Below are positions 1-11,352 of a stretch of 64,000 nt of DNA, one piece after another (position 1 is the stretch's first letter; each line of letters begins with the position of its first letter). The stretch covers positions 119,444,838 through 119,508,837 of the forward strand of contig CM056744.1 in assembly GCA_029851415.1 (NCBI GenBank). Reading direction: 5' to 3'. The stretch is from Eretmocerus hayati (Eukaryota; Arthropoda; Insecta; Hymenoptera; Aphelinidae). A program made the position numbers and the translations under genes. The notes beneath the pieces are model-generated. The model saw nothing but the letters and a program-made list of their open reading frames with translations. It was not told the DNA's origin and made no database searches.

Positions 1-1014
1 CCCTTACTCAAGTCTCGAGCTTCGATCTCGGTCAATTTGCGCCTCCGCCCCCGCAGCCGCCCACGCAACACGATTAAGAGGCAAGGCAATGTCATATTCG
101 TGTTCAGCGACCTTAAAATACCTCAAAAACAGCCTCCACTCGACTTTTCGAGCTCGATTTTGATAGTCGCTTGCTCTCGACCCCGCAGCCTCTTACGCGA
201 TATGATCTCGAGATACGTCAATACGAGATTCGATCTCCATATCCTCGAAATATTTGGCAGACACTAGTCTCACGCGATCCAAGATTAATTTTGATTCATC
301 CCATATAATTTGATTGCAGCCATGCACTATCGGACACCTTTTATCAACTATTCAAAGCGCGAGCCTCATGCTATATGCGATGATGTTGATGTCAAAAAGC
401 CGCTCCCGCCCCATATCTGGGCTCTCAAGATCATATACTCGTTGCATGGAGTCAGCACAGCCTTATGATCCAGCTCCAGCGTTAGCTGCTACTTTGATTG
501 AAATGAAATGAAATTGTTGAGAATACAAGCCGTTATGATTTCTTTGTCAATCGCGCATTATCACTTTTTTGCATGCATTTATTTGCTTCTTGTATCGAAG
601 GTTTCAGATAAAATGTTTCAATTACCAAAGTGATGACCTCTTAGCTACATCACACTCAAATTGTACATTTACAATTCAAATTCGAACGCTGCAGACAAGC
701 CTTTGTTGTTGTTCTAGATAACCTCATAACCTCCCATTTATTGGTATTTATTTGATTTATACTGAAAAAATTAGCCATTTTCCGTCTTCGAGCCCATTGA
801 ACTTTTTGTTCAGAATTTTGTGCTTGACAACATATTTCTTCCCCGACAAAATTAACCGAAAGCCAAAATCCTATCTCTCGGAGCGGGGTCCTTTACTGAT
901 GAATCAGTCTATATAGACTGATTCATTCAGTTAAAATTGATCCCACTTAACTGACCCGATCAGTGTATATGGACTGATTGTCACTTAGATCTGACTGATT
1001 CATGCTGAGAGAGT
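1..1014. other. Intergenic, no gene recognised
   Basis: No convincing gene is seen. Short open frames have no splice context, signal peptide or family motif. A small perfect hairpin built on GAATCAGTC/GACTGATTC lies at about 899-926, and further copies of the GACTGATT motif follow to about 1005. Confidence 0.5.
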
Positions 1015-1019
1015 AGAGT

Positions 1020-1137
1020 GAATGTTAGTCAATAACAATAACTCGGCAACTCAAGTCAAACTCGGTATTATCGGAATTATTTCTCAAAATGCGAGTCAAA
1101 CGCCGCAGCCGGGTTGCACGGCTACCGCATGCCCGAG
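1020..1137 (+). mobile_element. Truncated MITE of the CATGCGGTAGCC family
   Basis: The end GCACGGCTACCGCATGCCC and the inner TCAATAACAATAACTCGGCAACTC match the copies at 16795-17171 and 21344-21724. The other terminal repeat is not found upstream, so this copy is partial. Confidence 0.55.
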
Positions 1138-1771
1138 TGGATTCCTTCAGGTGTAGCTATTGTTGCTACGTAACAAACTCCCCAGTTACAAACTTCGCGC
1201 TATCCTTCGAGATTCCTACAGAAGAATATGAGATTGATTCGATATCCAGTATCACGTCGAAATATAATGCATCATGCGTGTCACCATTCATAAAAAAAAC
1301 AACACATAGGAAGATGAGTTTTTATAATTACTCAAAGATCGTTAACCGTTAGTAAAATTTTTAATCCAAATTTTGGATCGTGAAAAATACAGAAGGATTG
1401 AGCCGAGAATTTTGTATGAGTTGATATCTAAGGTATTGCAGGAAAACAAATCGAGGTCGAGGAGCCAATTCAGACTTCTCGAATCGTGTTTTGATCATTA
1501 GTCTGTTAATTTACACAATTCCAAAGTAGAATCACGAGTGCGCACTTGTATGGCGCGTTGAAAAATATACCTTGAGAATCTGAAAAACTAGATATCGTTA
1601 TCTCATACATTCAAAAATAACAATCACCAATTGAAACCTCGAGTACATGTTTGTTACCTATAGGCTCAAAGTACGATGCCAAGGATATTTATTTGTTAGG
1701 AAATCGTAAGGTGTACGTTGTTGTCCACAAGAATATCACGCTTGGGTCAAAATGTTTGACACCGCGATGGG

Positions 1772-1778
1772 TATATAT
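1772..1778 (+). promoter_or_regulatory. TATA box of secreted peptide gene 1
   Basis: TATATAT lies 91 nt before the ATG. The same sequence at the same distance precedes the paralog at 17779-17785. ATTACAGT about 32 nt downstream may hold the start site. Confidence 0.6.
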
Positions 1779-1862
1779 GAGTGAGCCGAGGGTTGTTCTC
1801 CATTACAGTGAAAGATATTCCGAGACTTACTGACATTTGCATCAACGAGTTGACTTATCGAC

Positions 1863-4800
1863 ATGAGTGCTTTCCAAGTTGTGGCTTCTGTGTTACTTTT
1901 GACTTTGGCAGTCTTAGGTGCACCTCCGCAAGAGGTTCAGAAGAAGGAAAATGGTGAGCTTAATCGCATATCTCAATCAAACGTAATAGACCCAAATAAA
2001 TAGCTTGTCAAATCACCTCATGCAGCAATTCAAGCAATTATTCATCAAAGAATGTTGGGAGTAAATTCTTCTTCAGTTCTGAGAAATTGATCCCGGCTTT
2101 TGGAGGCTTCCATTTGATTTTGAGTGCATTACATGGATTCCGGAGCCTTAGCCTCATCACATAATAGTCATCAACATCCTTTTGAATTTCGAGAATTTCC
2201 AATGAATTTTTGAGACTCGAATATGGAAAGCCTTGTCGATTTTATGAATCTCAACATTTCGGCAATACTTTTGAAATTCGTGATATCTTGAAAAGTCACA
2301 ACATTGACACCCTTCCGTCAGTGAGGGGTCAACTATGACCGTTTGAAATCAAAATAGACTCATTAGTCGTTTTCGGTATTCATATTACGAAGACATATTT
2401 TTCCTCCAAAAACGTTTTCTTTTTGAAAGCTTATCAATCCACGCGCGTTCGCTGAAAGGTATTATTAAACATAAACTTAGTAATGTCCCGAGTGTTAATC
2501 ATCGGTACACGACCGAGTATGACCGAGTTCCGCTCCTGGTACTCGGTCATGCTTGGTTGTGTACCGAAAATCGTGGTATACGACCGAGCATGGGTCAAGC
2601 ATGACCAAGCATAACCGAGCATCTAAAAGAAGTTCCCTCTTTTCATATCTCATTTCGATGAAAATGATGCAGTTAATACATTTTAAAAGTTTTCAAAGAT
2701 GTATCAAATACCAATAGATTACGCATGTGATAGAACAGTTTTCTAACGATAATAGTGATTGAACCGTAGTCCCTTGGTTGGTGTTTACCACCAATGATAC
2801 TCACGGTGATGGCAAAGAATTATTTGCATGAGTATTGAACGCCAGAGCAGACTACAAAAATATGAGCCATGCTTGAGCATTTTGCATACTATACTAACTC
2901 GCAAAAATTTCTGAACCGAGTGACAAAAATCACCCCTGCCTCAAACTTCAACAGATCGGACCCGAATCAACTTTTTAAGAAATTCGGAAAATTGAGGGAT
3001 AATGCTATCTTTATTCATATTTCCGACTGTCTTCTCGACCTTGACCCATTCCCAAACTACGAACAGTCGACAAATATCGAAAAAATGAAAAGATGGGGCT
3101 TTTAGAAGAACTTTCAACATATTTTCCAATCATGTCATGGATGCACAAGATAAATTCGGCCATCTAACATTGTTGTAACAATTCTGGCGACACAGTCTCA
3201 AAAATCCTACAAGAACTGAATATTTATTCGAGTTCTGAGGTCAATTTGAATATGGGGAATTCTGGAGCAAGCTGGACAAACTCGTCACTAGGCGGGTCGG
3301 GGAAAAATCTAAAAAAATTTTTTCTGTTTGTACTACTTTGAATTAGTGCAAAAATTTTTTTTTTTCGACTTTTTCGACTTCCCCCTGTGGGCCCTGGGGC
3401 CCCTAAAAGGGCCATTTTAGGCCCTTTGTTGGCCTATTCTGGAAAAACCACAGCTCAAACGGAATTTAATACATTTCGACGTACCTAGACCCAGTTTTCT
3501 CGTGAGTGCTAGTACTTTTAGAAGAAAGATTGCCCAGGCCGATAATCGACCCTGGCCACCTCTGGGAGCTATTCACTGAGAGCAAATTTTAGCGATTTCT
3601 ACGTCATCTTGTGGACGATCTAGGTCCATTAGGAAGGTGATAATCGAATTTTTCCAGTAGTCAATTTGAAGGTCTTGGAAATACCTACAATTTGACTACT
3701 AGTAAAAGTCGATTATTGCACTCTTTATGCGAGCTACATCAGTGGGAAAACGAGCATTTTTTTAAATAATCGAATCTTCTAGACTAAAATACTAAAAACG
3801 TCCATAATATTTATCGATCAAACTTCCCCAGTATGTTCTCTGAGGTGTCAACTTATACAAAAAAAAATTTTGGGAGGGCATTTTTTTTCTTTTTTTTGTA
3901 AAACGCATCCCAAATTGCCGTGTTTCCAATTTTCTCAAATACGTCATCATTCGCCATGGCTGCATATGCTTCCATCCCACTTAAATTCCATTAAAGTATA
4001 TGGAAGTACTCTCCCAAGTATCCACAAACATGTACAAAAACTTGCGGGAATGATTCTCGAGCTAGGGGCGAGCTGTGGGTGATATTTGCCGAGTCAAAAA
4101 TGGGCATTATCTTGGCCATCTGAGTGCAGGAGGCCGGGAGCATGGTTTTAGTAATTCCAGCTGGCAAATGAAACATTGGGCTGGAGTGGAGGTCCAAACA
4201 TCTTTTTCCGACTCAAAACGACCATCTCAATACAATTCTGAAGTCACTTTTGCTCTAAATAGTCGTGCCTCTGCCCTGACACCGTTGAGGCACTAGACGA
4301 CATTCCAGAGCTGAACTAATCTCGGAATCGTGTTGAGATGGTAATTTTGAGTCGGAAAAGTATGTTTCAATCTCCATCTCAGCCCAATGTTTCATTTGCC
4401 AGCTGGAATTAGTAAAACCATGCTCACGGCCTTCTGCACTCAGATGGCCAAGATAATGCCCATTTTTGACTCGGCAAATATCACCCACTGATGTAGCTCC
4501 TATGAAGAGTACAATAATCGACTTTTACTAGTAGTCAAATTGTAGGTATTTCCAAGACCATTCAATTGACTACTGGAAAAATTCGATTATCACCTTCCTA
4601 ATAGACCTGGATCGTCCACAAGATGACGTAGAAATCGCTAAAATTTGCTCTCAGTGAATAGCTCCCAGAGGTGGCCAGGGTCGATTATCGGCCTGGGCAA
4701 TCTTTCTTCTAAAAGTGCTAGCACTCACGAGAAAACTGGGTCTAGGTACGTCGAAATGTATTAAATTCCGTTTGAGCTGTGGTTTTTCCAGAATAGGCCA

Positions 4801-6002
4801 ACAAAGGGCCTAAAATGGCCCTTTTAGGGGCCCCAGGGCCCACAGGGGGAAGTCGAAAAAGTCGAAAAAAAAAATTTTTGCACTTATTCAAAGTAGTACA
4901 AACAGAAAAAAATTTTTTAGATTTTTCCCCGACCCGCCTAGTGACGAGTTTGTCCAGCTTGCTCCAGAATTCCCCATATTCAAATTGACCTCAGAACTCG
5001 AATAAATATTCAGTTCTTGTAGGATTTTTGAGACTGTGTCGCCAGAATTGTTACAACAATGTTAGATGGCCGAATTTATCTTGTGCATCCATGACATGAT
5101 TGGAAAATATGTTGAAAGTTCTTCTAAAAGCCCCATCTTTTCATTTTTTCGATATTTGTCGACTGCTCGTAGTTTGGGAATGGGTCAAGGTCGAGAAGAG
5201 AGTCGGAAATATGAATAAAGATAGCATTATCCCTCAATTTTCCGAATTTCTTAAAAAGTTGATCCGGGTCCGATCTGTTGAAGTTTGAGGCAGGGGTGAT
5301 TTTTGTCACTCGTTTCAGAAATTTTTGCGAGTTAGTATAGTATGCAAAATGTTCAAGCATGGCCCATATTTTTGTAGTCTGCTCTAGCGTTGAATACTCA
5401 TGCAAATAATTCTTTGCCATCACCGTGAGTATCATTGGTAGAAAACACCAACCAAGGGACTACGGTTCAATCACTATTATCGTTAGAAAACTGTTCTATC
5501 ACATGCGTAATCTATTGGTATTTGATACATCTTTGAAAACTTTCAAAATGTATTAACTGCATCATTGTTATCGAAATGAGATATGAAAAGAGGGTACTTC
5601 ATTTAGATGCTCGGTCGTGCTTGGTCATGCTTGACCCATGCTCGGTCGTGTACCGATCATTTTTACTCGGGGGAATGAGAAAAAATGAGGTTTGAGAAAG
5701 GATGAGTGAGTGAACGAAACATATATACAAGTTGAACCTTATATTTTTCAGCTGACATTGAGCTGCCCAAAATTGCGACCCAAGCCCAAAAGTCGAGTGA
5801 CGGCCATCTCAACGAAAACTCGCTTCCAGCTCAACAGCAGAATGTTACGAGCCCTATTAACACACAAACTCCTGTGAGAAATTCATCAGATAAAACACTG
5901 GATTCTCCGGACTATACAGAAAGATCCTCCAATTCTTCAATTCCATCAAATGTACGAAATTATCTGAGGCACATTATTCTTGTCCGTCTTGGTCTTGCGT
6001 AA
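1863..6002 (+). CDS. Secreted cysteine-free peptide, copy 1 (113 aa, two exons)
   Basis: Exons are 1863-1953 and 5752-6002, with a phase-1 GT-AG intron (donor GTGAGC, acceptor TTTTTCAG). Residues 1-20 form a signal peptide (MSAFQVVASVLLLTLAVLGA). The mature part is rich in Ser, Asn, Gln and Pro, has no cysteine, and ends in a hydrophobic segment closing with RLGLA. I do not recognise the family. The start is supported by the TATA box 91 nt upstream and by the paralog at 17870, which has the same exon structure. An AATAAA lies at 6036-6041. The intron is 3.8 kb here against 610 bp in the paralog because a foldback element (2486-5673) has inserted. The gene is probably functional, since both splice sites and the frame survive. 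The role is unknown; a gland, venom or immune peptide is possible but unsupported. Confidence 0.78.
2486..5673. mobile_element. Long-arm foldback transposon in intron 1 of peptide gene 1
   Basis: The ends are inverted repeats based on CCCGAGT...ATCGGTACACGACCGAG (left, from about 2487) and its complement (right, to about 5672). The arms pair over more than 1.3 kb and meet near 4290. They contain the same tracts in opposite order, for example the GGCCCTGGGGCCCC block at about 3385 and 4830. The left arm has about 330 bp (3749-4078) absent from the right arm, so a later insertion or deletion occurred. Open frames here are arm sequence read on either strand, with no transposase motif. The paralogous intron (17961-18570) lacks the element. 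Confidence 0.85.
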
Positions 6003-6154
6003 TTCATTCCATTATTATCTAGAGCTTGTGAAAAAAATAAAAATCTAAGGGTAACACATATCGTACCTAGTCATTTTAATACAATTCATGTGTGTTATCG
6101 TAATTTTACTACAAATTCAAATTACATATGAGGATAAATTGTATGAAGGAGGAT

Positions 6155-6760
6155 TGAGTCAAATATATCACATTTTGAATCAATGAGGGGAGTCCCTTCC
6201 TAAGTATTTGATAATACGATTCCTAAATCAACATTGGATCTAATTAGATTTCACAACCGTCCTAAATCCCAACCTCCATTTCCACCTGTATGATCTGATT
6301 CATTTCCATTGAAATAGCTCCTGGAGAAGCAATGAATTCAGAGGTCTATTAACATCTCATTCGATCAAACCCCATAACAACGCGATTTCTGAGACTATTA
6401 ATTATTCACATCTGGGCAAAAGGACAATCCTTTCCAAAGTAACCCAAATAAAGTTCTCAATTGTTCTGAAAAATTGACGAGATGCTTGCGGTTGACCTCT
6501 CATTGAGGATGAAAATGTTGTTGTCATTGGGGTGCAATGCGATCCAATCCCCTGGTTTGAATGGTTTTGGATTTGGTCACTCATGTTACCATTACTGGGT
6601 ATAGTTAACGATCGATTTGATGAGTCAAGGGAATACTCATTAAATCGATCGTTAACTATACCCAAAGTTCTCAATTGTTAGAGCAGTTCATCTCGCATGT
6701 AGCTCATTCGTAAGGGTCTTTTTCTCCTTGCACTGATGAATATTCTTCAACATTTAGTGA
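6155..6760 (-). pseudogene. Decayed counterpart of the Cys-rich frame at 19155-19391
   Basis: This matches the unit-2 region encoding a cysteine-rich frame on the minus strand, but the aligned reading frame has in-frame TGA codons in the segment after DPYE and a deletion of the first cysteine-rich stretch. It is also interrupted by the 6466-6679 insertion. If the unit-2 frame is a real exon, this copy is dead. Confidence 0.25.
6450..6679. mobile_element. 214-bp insertion with hairpin and 16-bp direct repeats
   Basis: AAAGTTCTCAATTGTT occurs at 6450-6465 and 6664-6679, flanking DNA absent from the paralogous unit (about 19245-19262). The right part (about 6596-6663) is a near-perfect stem, GGGTATAGTTAACGATCGAT paired with its complement. 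The direct repeats look like a target duplication or the scar of a local duplication. Confidence 0.6.
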
Positions 6761-7060
6761 CACACTTTGAGGAAAGAATCTTCTCTTGGAATATCACATG
6801 GTCCTCAAATTTTCACTTCTAAATAAGTGCACAAGATCGCCAAAATCCATAATCAATTGGTGTTGTGCAGGAAATTTTGCGACAAATTACTCATAATTGA
6901 TTTTATGTCAACTAAATGGAATGACTTGTTATGAGTGAAGCGATAGCCTCCATCTCGGGTATGTCTATGCTCGTAGATTTGAGTAAATTCAAATGAATTT
7001 CACAAATATAATTAGAACCTCAATGAATTTTACCAGTTCTGACCTGTAATTGTTCCTCAG

Positions 7061-7261
7061 ATGGCAAGTCATATGAAACAGACTTGTTTCGGAGTTGAGG
7101 GTGCGAGAGAAGAATTCAACGGATACACTCACATGCCGAATTTTCATAGAGATTTTCCACATTTTCAACATAACACAATTTTAGTGGTAGATCGTCACAT
7201 GGATGCTAATTCGAATTTTTATTATCCACCTCGAGTAAAGCGTCAATCTCTCTTTCACTGA
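7061..7261 (+). CDS. Conserved 66-aa open frame, possible exon
   Basis: An ATG directly follows an acceptor-like TGTAATTGTTCCTCAG. The first 42 codons are nearly identical to the frame at 19766, and then the copies differ by a one-base indel near codon 58 that changes the C-terminus. No family is recognised, and there is no signal peptide or membrane segment. Conservation may simply reflect the recent segmental duplication, so coding status is uncertain. Confidence 0.2.
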   Translation: MASHMKQTCFGVEGAREEFNGYTHMPNFHRDFPHFQHNTILVVDRHMDANSNFYYPPRVKRQSLFH

Positions 7262-7739
7262 TTTTTTGAATGAAAATAATGCGAAATCTCGAAGTTAATC
7301 TTCGTTCCATAGCAAACAGCAGCAGAAATTGGGCTGGACTAACTCCTGGATTCAGAGGCACAACTGTTTATGATTCGAAGCTGCTCTCACTTTTTCTTGA
7401 TAATGGGGTTTTTTTGAAGATGGATATAGTTGAGGTGATTCTGGGCAAATTTTGTTAGGTGTCACATGACGAGCGCGATGAGTATGCGGTGAGCACGGGG
7501 TATCTGGTGCCTTGTCTACCGGGAAACCGATTTGTCAGCTTCTGGACACGTCAAATGGACCCCCTCGTGGTATTTTCAGTCATGCCCGAGCGTGCACAAG
7601 ATGGGGGTCGCATGTTTTGTGGGTCATCCCACGAATTTTCCCACAATTCGAGGACATTTAATGAAAATAGCACCTCGACAGGATTGTGTCCACACTTAGA
7701 ATTGGTCAAATGATGTTGGAACATCAAATAAATACACTG

Positions 7740-8177
7740 TGAGAAATATCTGACGTAGAATCACAACCTTGTCACAACCTCAAAGTAAAATGATAGCAAT
7801 CATCGTGGATCTTCAATTGTTTCAACTATCAATATATTGATTCTACACGACCGGAGTGTAAGGTCGCACTTCGGTCGGGGAAGATCACAACATTCGCTGT
7901 GGAAAGATTACACTCCCAAAGTGTAAGATCACTACATTCATTGTTATAACAATTCAAGACCCACAATGGATGAGGTGATTTTACCTTGACGTTGTGATTC
8001 TGCATCAGATATTTTTCACAGTGTACCCTCTTGCAGTATTTTTAGACACTTGGGTGTATGCGCGAGTGAGAATTTGCCTCATTTCGTACCAAACGATGGA
8101 TTTCCGGTGGTTCCATGTTATTGTACGAATGTGAAGCTATCGTAAGGCTCTGTCCACCCAAGAAAACAATTAGAAGT
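7740..8177. other. Intergenic, no gene recognised
   Basis: No coding signal is seen. The segment between the duplication unit and the next transposon holds a few short repeats (GTGTAAGATCAC-like at 7855-7935). Confidence 0.4.
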
Positions 8178-8940
8178 TAAGGTAAGTGTGCCTAATATGC
8201 CCCCACTACTTTTGTTTTGCTCACAGTTCTGGCTCCCCTTAATATTTTCCAACGTACTTTAGCTCATTTCAAAGCTTGTTTTAAGACCTTCAAAATGAGC
8301 TTAAGTACGTTCGATTTCAATGGATTGGAGCCAAGCTTTCTTGATTTTGCAGGAAATCATTTTTTGCGAGTTTTCGACAATGTGTTCCTAATATGCCCCC
8401 ATAGTCATTTCGCGATTCTGAAGCTCTGGAAAAGCGATATCGGTTCCGGAGCATGACGGTAATGTATTGAGTGGATGAATAACCATGATTTGAGGTATCG
8501 ATGATGTAGAGTGCTAATAACCTCAATATTGACATGAAAATCGATTTTTAGCATATTTTGCGAGATCTGGTGCGTTTTGAAGGTCCCATTCTGCTGGATA
8601 TCGCTAATTACACCTGAAAATGATGTTATCTCGACAAAAAAGTGTTAAAAGTACTTGCGGCATTGCGCAAAGCCCTCTACATGCGGAAAAAGGGATGGGG
8701 GCATATTAGGAACACTGCACTTTTTTTTAGTAATGTGGGCGTAGAATTGGCTAGAAATCGAACTTTGCAATTTTGTGAAAAGCACTTTCAAGATGAAGCA
8801 AAAACAAAGAAAATGAGCTAGTGTACGTTGAGATTGGTTGTACCAGTTTTGTTTGACATAGCTTTTAGTAATTAACAAATAAGAAGTCAAATGGACCAAA
8901 AACCACTTTTTTCCTTCTAAGAAATGCGCGTGTCATTTAT
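8178..8940. mobile_element. Truncated TA-flanked element, GGTAAGTGTGCCTAATATG family
   Basis: The left end AGGTAAGTGTGCCTAATATGCCCC follows a TA dinucleotide. Inner sequence matches the complete copy at 22560-23464 in inverted order, including GGGGGCATATTAGGAACAC at about 8698. The expected right end is missing; the copy breaks at 8940 where the next element begins. It has no coding capacity. Confidence 0.7.
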
Positions 8941-9629
8941 AGTCCGGGGTCTAGGTAGGCTCCCGTATGCACTTCGAGGTGCGACCATGAAACAAACGTA
9001 TTTTAACGTATTTTTTTGCGTAGAATCCGAATCCGTCATTATTTTTTACATAAGTGGTGCAGAAGACCTTCAAAAATGCATTTTTCTAACCTAAAACCGG
9101 TGTTCTCGTGAGCTCGTTAATAGCAATCGTGTTTCATGTTTTAAAACCTCTGCATGAGTTGAGATATGTCGTGTGAGGTATCCGAGCATCAATTTTGAGT
9201 CCCTGAGAAGGAATATAAAGGGTGCTTTCCGCTGTAACCAGCGCTGAGTATATAACAAGGGGCATGCTGCGCGAGACTCCTCGTCTCAAGCGAGGTCAAA
9301 ATGTCTCTCTTACATCGACATCCTAGTGCCACAATAATATCAGCTCTGACTCCCCCCCCCCCCCCCCCCCCAAGCAATATACAGGGTGCATTTCCGACAA
9401 ATGCAGCCAACGTGGATGGAATTGATTCGAAATGATCCATTTGACGTAGGAAGGTTTCAAAGAAGGTAGTCTTTTCCACATCACGATTCCATCGAAAGAT
9501 ATAGATCGATCATCCTCAACTAGTCAATGATCATTTTGAACTCTTTCATGGGTGTTGAGTAGGAGGATTGCTACACCAGGTCAACACGTTTCTACTTGTC
9601 CGTTATCAATCGGTAATAAAGGATGCCCT

Positions 9630-10034
9630 TCAAGTCAGCCGATATTTATTTTTACAAGTACCCTTTGTCTGACAATGGCAGTACGAACAACATGCAATTC
9701 CAGCACTAACACAAATACATGAAATGCGAGAACACGTATCACAAACGCAATTGGGCACAAATTCGTCTTGAGGTGGCAACAAAATAGATACTTTTTGGGG
9801 CATCAAAAGATTATTGTCCTCTACAAACCCGAACGATAGAGGATCCAACTTGATTGCATCTTTTTTTAAGCAATTAACTTGATTATATGTGCAGTAAAAT
9901 GCACGGCAAATATGCAGTACTATGGTTGCTGTGGTTGGTGGTAGGTCACAATTTCCGATGGTGAAAACTTGAAGTCGTTCCTTCTCAATGATCTTCGTGT
10001 CAAAACTCGTTTGATTGTTGTTTGCCGTAACCAT
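9630..10034 (-). CDS. C-terminal part of a transposon-associated CXC zinc-binding protein
   Basis: The 134-aa frame has LPPTTATIVLHICRAFY (residues about 32-48), then LDPLSFGF, a LPPQDEFVPN stretch and a cysteine cluster, CVCDTCSRISC followed by CICVSAGIACCSYCHC and CKN. This order (LPPT block, LDP..FG, LPP, Cys cluster with GI.C) matches the C-terminal region of a widespread uncharacterised arthropod protein family found in mobile elements, with a Tesmin/TSO1-like CXC cluster. No N-terminal part is present, so it is a fragment or a shortened carried gene. A zinc-binding role is inferred only from the cysteines. It lies inside the inverted repeats of the C-run/G-run element, which explains its presence. 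No promoter is evident. Confidence 0.6.
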   Translation of the reverse strand: MVTANNNQTSFDTKIIEKERLQVFTIGNCDLPPTTATIVLHICRAFYCTYNQVNCLKKDAIKLDPLSFGFVEDNNLLMPQKVSILLPPQDEFVPNCVCDTCSRISCICVSAGIACCSYCHCQTKGTCKNKYRLT

Positions 10035-10069
10035 AGCAACGTTAGGATAGTGATATGCGGAGTTCCTCT

Positions 10070-10130
10070 ATACAAAAAGTAAATTTACTATATATGTATA
10101 TGTATACATATACATGTATATCAGGTGAAC
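10070..10130. repeat. AT-rich palindrome
   Basis: A self-complementary ATATGTATATGTATACATAT run lies just upstream of the CXC ORF. It could be a hairpin or part of a divergent promoter; nothing further is visible. Confidence 0.5.
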
Positions 10131-10302
10131 GTGTACATGCACATGATTCATTCACCAATAACTGCTCTGATGATTGCCAATCATTCGGTTCTGAGCTGAC
10201 AAACATAAATATCGATAAATCTAGGATCATTTCAAATCAATTCCATCCACGTTGGCAGCATTTGTCGGAAATGCCCCATGTATATTTCCCGGGGGGGGGG
10301 GG

Positions 10303-10929
10303 TAAGTTGGAATATTGGCTTTTGTATACCGGGTCCCTGCCTTTCGGCTCAACCCCGGTTGCCCCCATGGGCGCGGGGCAGGGATACGCCCTGCCAGCGC
10401 GTCGGGTTGGAGGATGACCAACACCGAGCCAGGCTCGGTGATGACTCAGTCCTCCTCCCCGACTACCGACTTTCGGGCACGGCCCCCAGCACAAGGCCGA
10501 TGCCCACCCATCGGTAGGGGGTTTGGGACTCTTTTAGGCTTCCTGAGAGCCCAAAGAGTCCTTCGGGATGATGGATGAGTCTTACGGGCTCGCATTGTTA
10601 TCGCCCGAGGGCGATCCCAATTTGAGTCCCTAGACTCACCCACTCCCGTGGTGCCGGATGGAGATGTGCGGTCTCCTCGCTCCGGCGGGCGGTAACTGGG
10701 GACGGAGGGTCGTCACACCCCAGGGATGAGGCGCCATGCCCCAACCCCCCTTGCGGTTTTCGGGAGAAGTCAAAGCGTCGAGCACCAGTCTCGGAGCCAG
10801 TCTTATCCCTACCGGCTTCGGGCCTAAGCCCGGGTACGGTGTCCCAGGGCTTAGGCCCGAAGCCGGTAGGGAGAAGACTGGGGCCGGAGGGTCGTCACAC
10901 CCCAGGACATGGTGTCCCCCTTGCGGTAA
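10303..10929 (-). mobile_element. GC-rich non-autonomous retroelement, copy A
   Basis: This abruptly GC-rich block is the reverse complement of the element at 31655-32247. Shared landmarks are the 5' end CCGCAAGGGGGAC, the GGCTTCGGGC block, TCGCCCTCGGGCGATAACAA, and a 3' end near GGTATACAAAAGCCAATATT. It sits in a G run (G-tracts on both sides act as the target duplication). It has no long ORF of known type and no poly(A). Confidence 0.7.
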
Positions 10930-11352
10930 GGGGGGGGGGGGGGTAAGGGGGAAACAGAGCTGATGTTATTGTGGCACTAGGATGTCGATGTGAAAGAGAC
11001 ATTTTGAGACGAGGAGTCTCGCGCAGCAGGCCCCTTGTTATATACTCAGCGCTGGTTACAGCGTAAAACACCCTGTATATTCCTTCTCAGGGACTCAAAA
11101 TTGATGCTCGGATACCTCACACGACATATCTCAACTCATGCAGAGGTTTTAAAACATGAAACACGATTGCTATTAACGAGCTCACGAGAACACCGGTTTT
11201 AGGTTAGAAAAATGCATTTTTGAAGGTCTTCTGCACCACTTATGTAAAAAATAATGACGGATTCGGATTTTACGCAAAAAAATACGTTAAAATACGTTTG
11301 TTTCATGGTCGCACCTCAAAGTACATACGGGAGCCTACCTAGACCCCGGACT

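Larger units (their letters stand above)
1015..7500 (+). repeat. Segmental duplication, unit 1
   Basis: This block is collinear with 17055-20990. Matching landmarks are the upstream sequence from about 1020, the TATA box, both exons and intron 1 of the secreted peptide gene, the 3' flank at 6240-6465, the conserved open frame at 7061, and a GTCACATGACGAGCGCGATG-like stretch at about 7459. Once the foldback (2486-5673) and a 214-bp insertion (6466-6679) are removed, the two units are about the same length. Boundaries are approximate because they were judged by eye. Confidence 0.8.
9352..10943. mobile_element. Nested element with C-run/G-run termini carrying a CXC-type ORF
   Basis: It starts with a run of 21 C and then CAAGCAATATACAGGGTGCA. 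It ends with the complementary ATGTATATTTCCC and a G run (10291-10302, continuing at 10930-10943 after an insertion). Inverted repeats of about 60 bp include CCAACGTGGATGGAATTGAT (about 9407) and its complement (about 10235). The minus-strand ORF at 9630-10034 is its only coding content. Confidence 0.7.
8941..11352. mobile_element. Outer TA-flanked inverted-repeat element hosting nested insertions
   Basis: The tips GTCCGGGGTCTAGGTAGGCT (8942) and its complement ending near 11351 are each next to a TA. The arms are about 410 bp long (8941-9351 and 10944-11352) and closely complementary. Between them sits a poly-C/poly-G-ended element, itself split by a GC-rich retroelement. No transposase belongs to the outer element, so it is non-autonomous. 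Confidence 0.8.

Noticed and set aside
3224..5435. Matching 60-100 aa frames such as those near 2941-3129 and 5100-5288, looking like a conserved gene pair.
   Set aside because: They are the two arms of the foldback read on opposite strands; identity reflects the inverted repeat, not selection.
10278..10963. Several overlapping 70-90 aa frames in the GC-rich block.
   Set aside because: High GC removes stop codons in many frames; the frames are not conserved with the second copy at 31655-32247.
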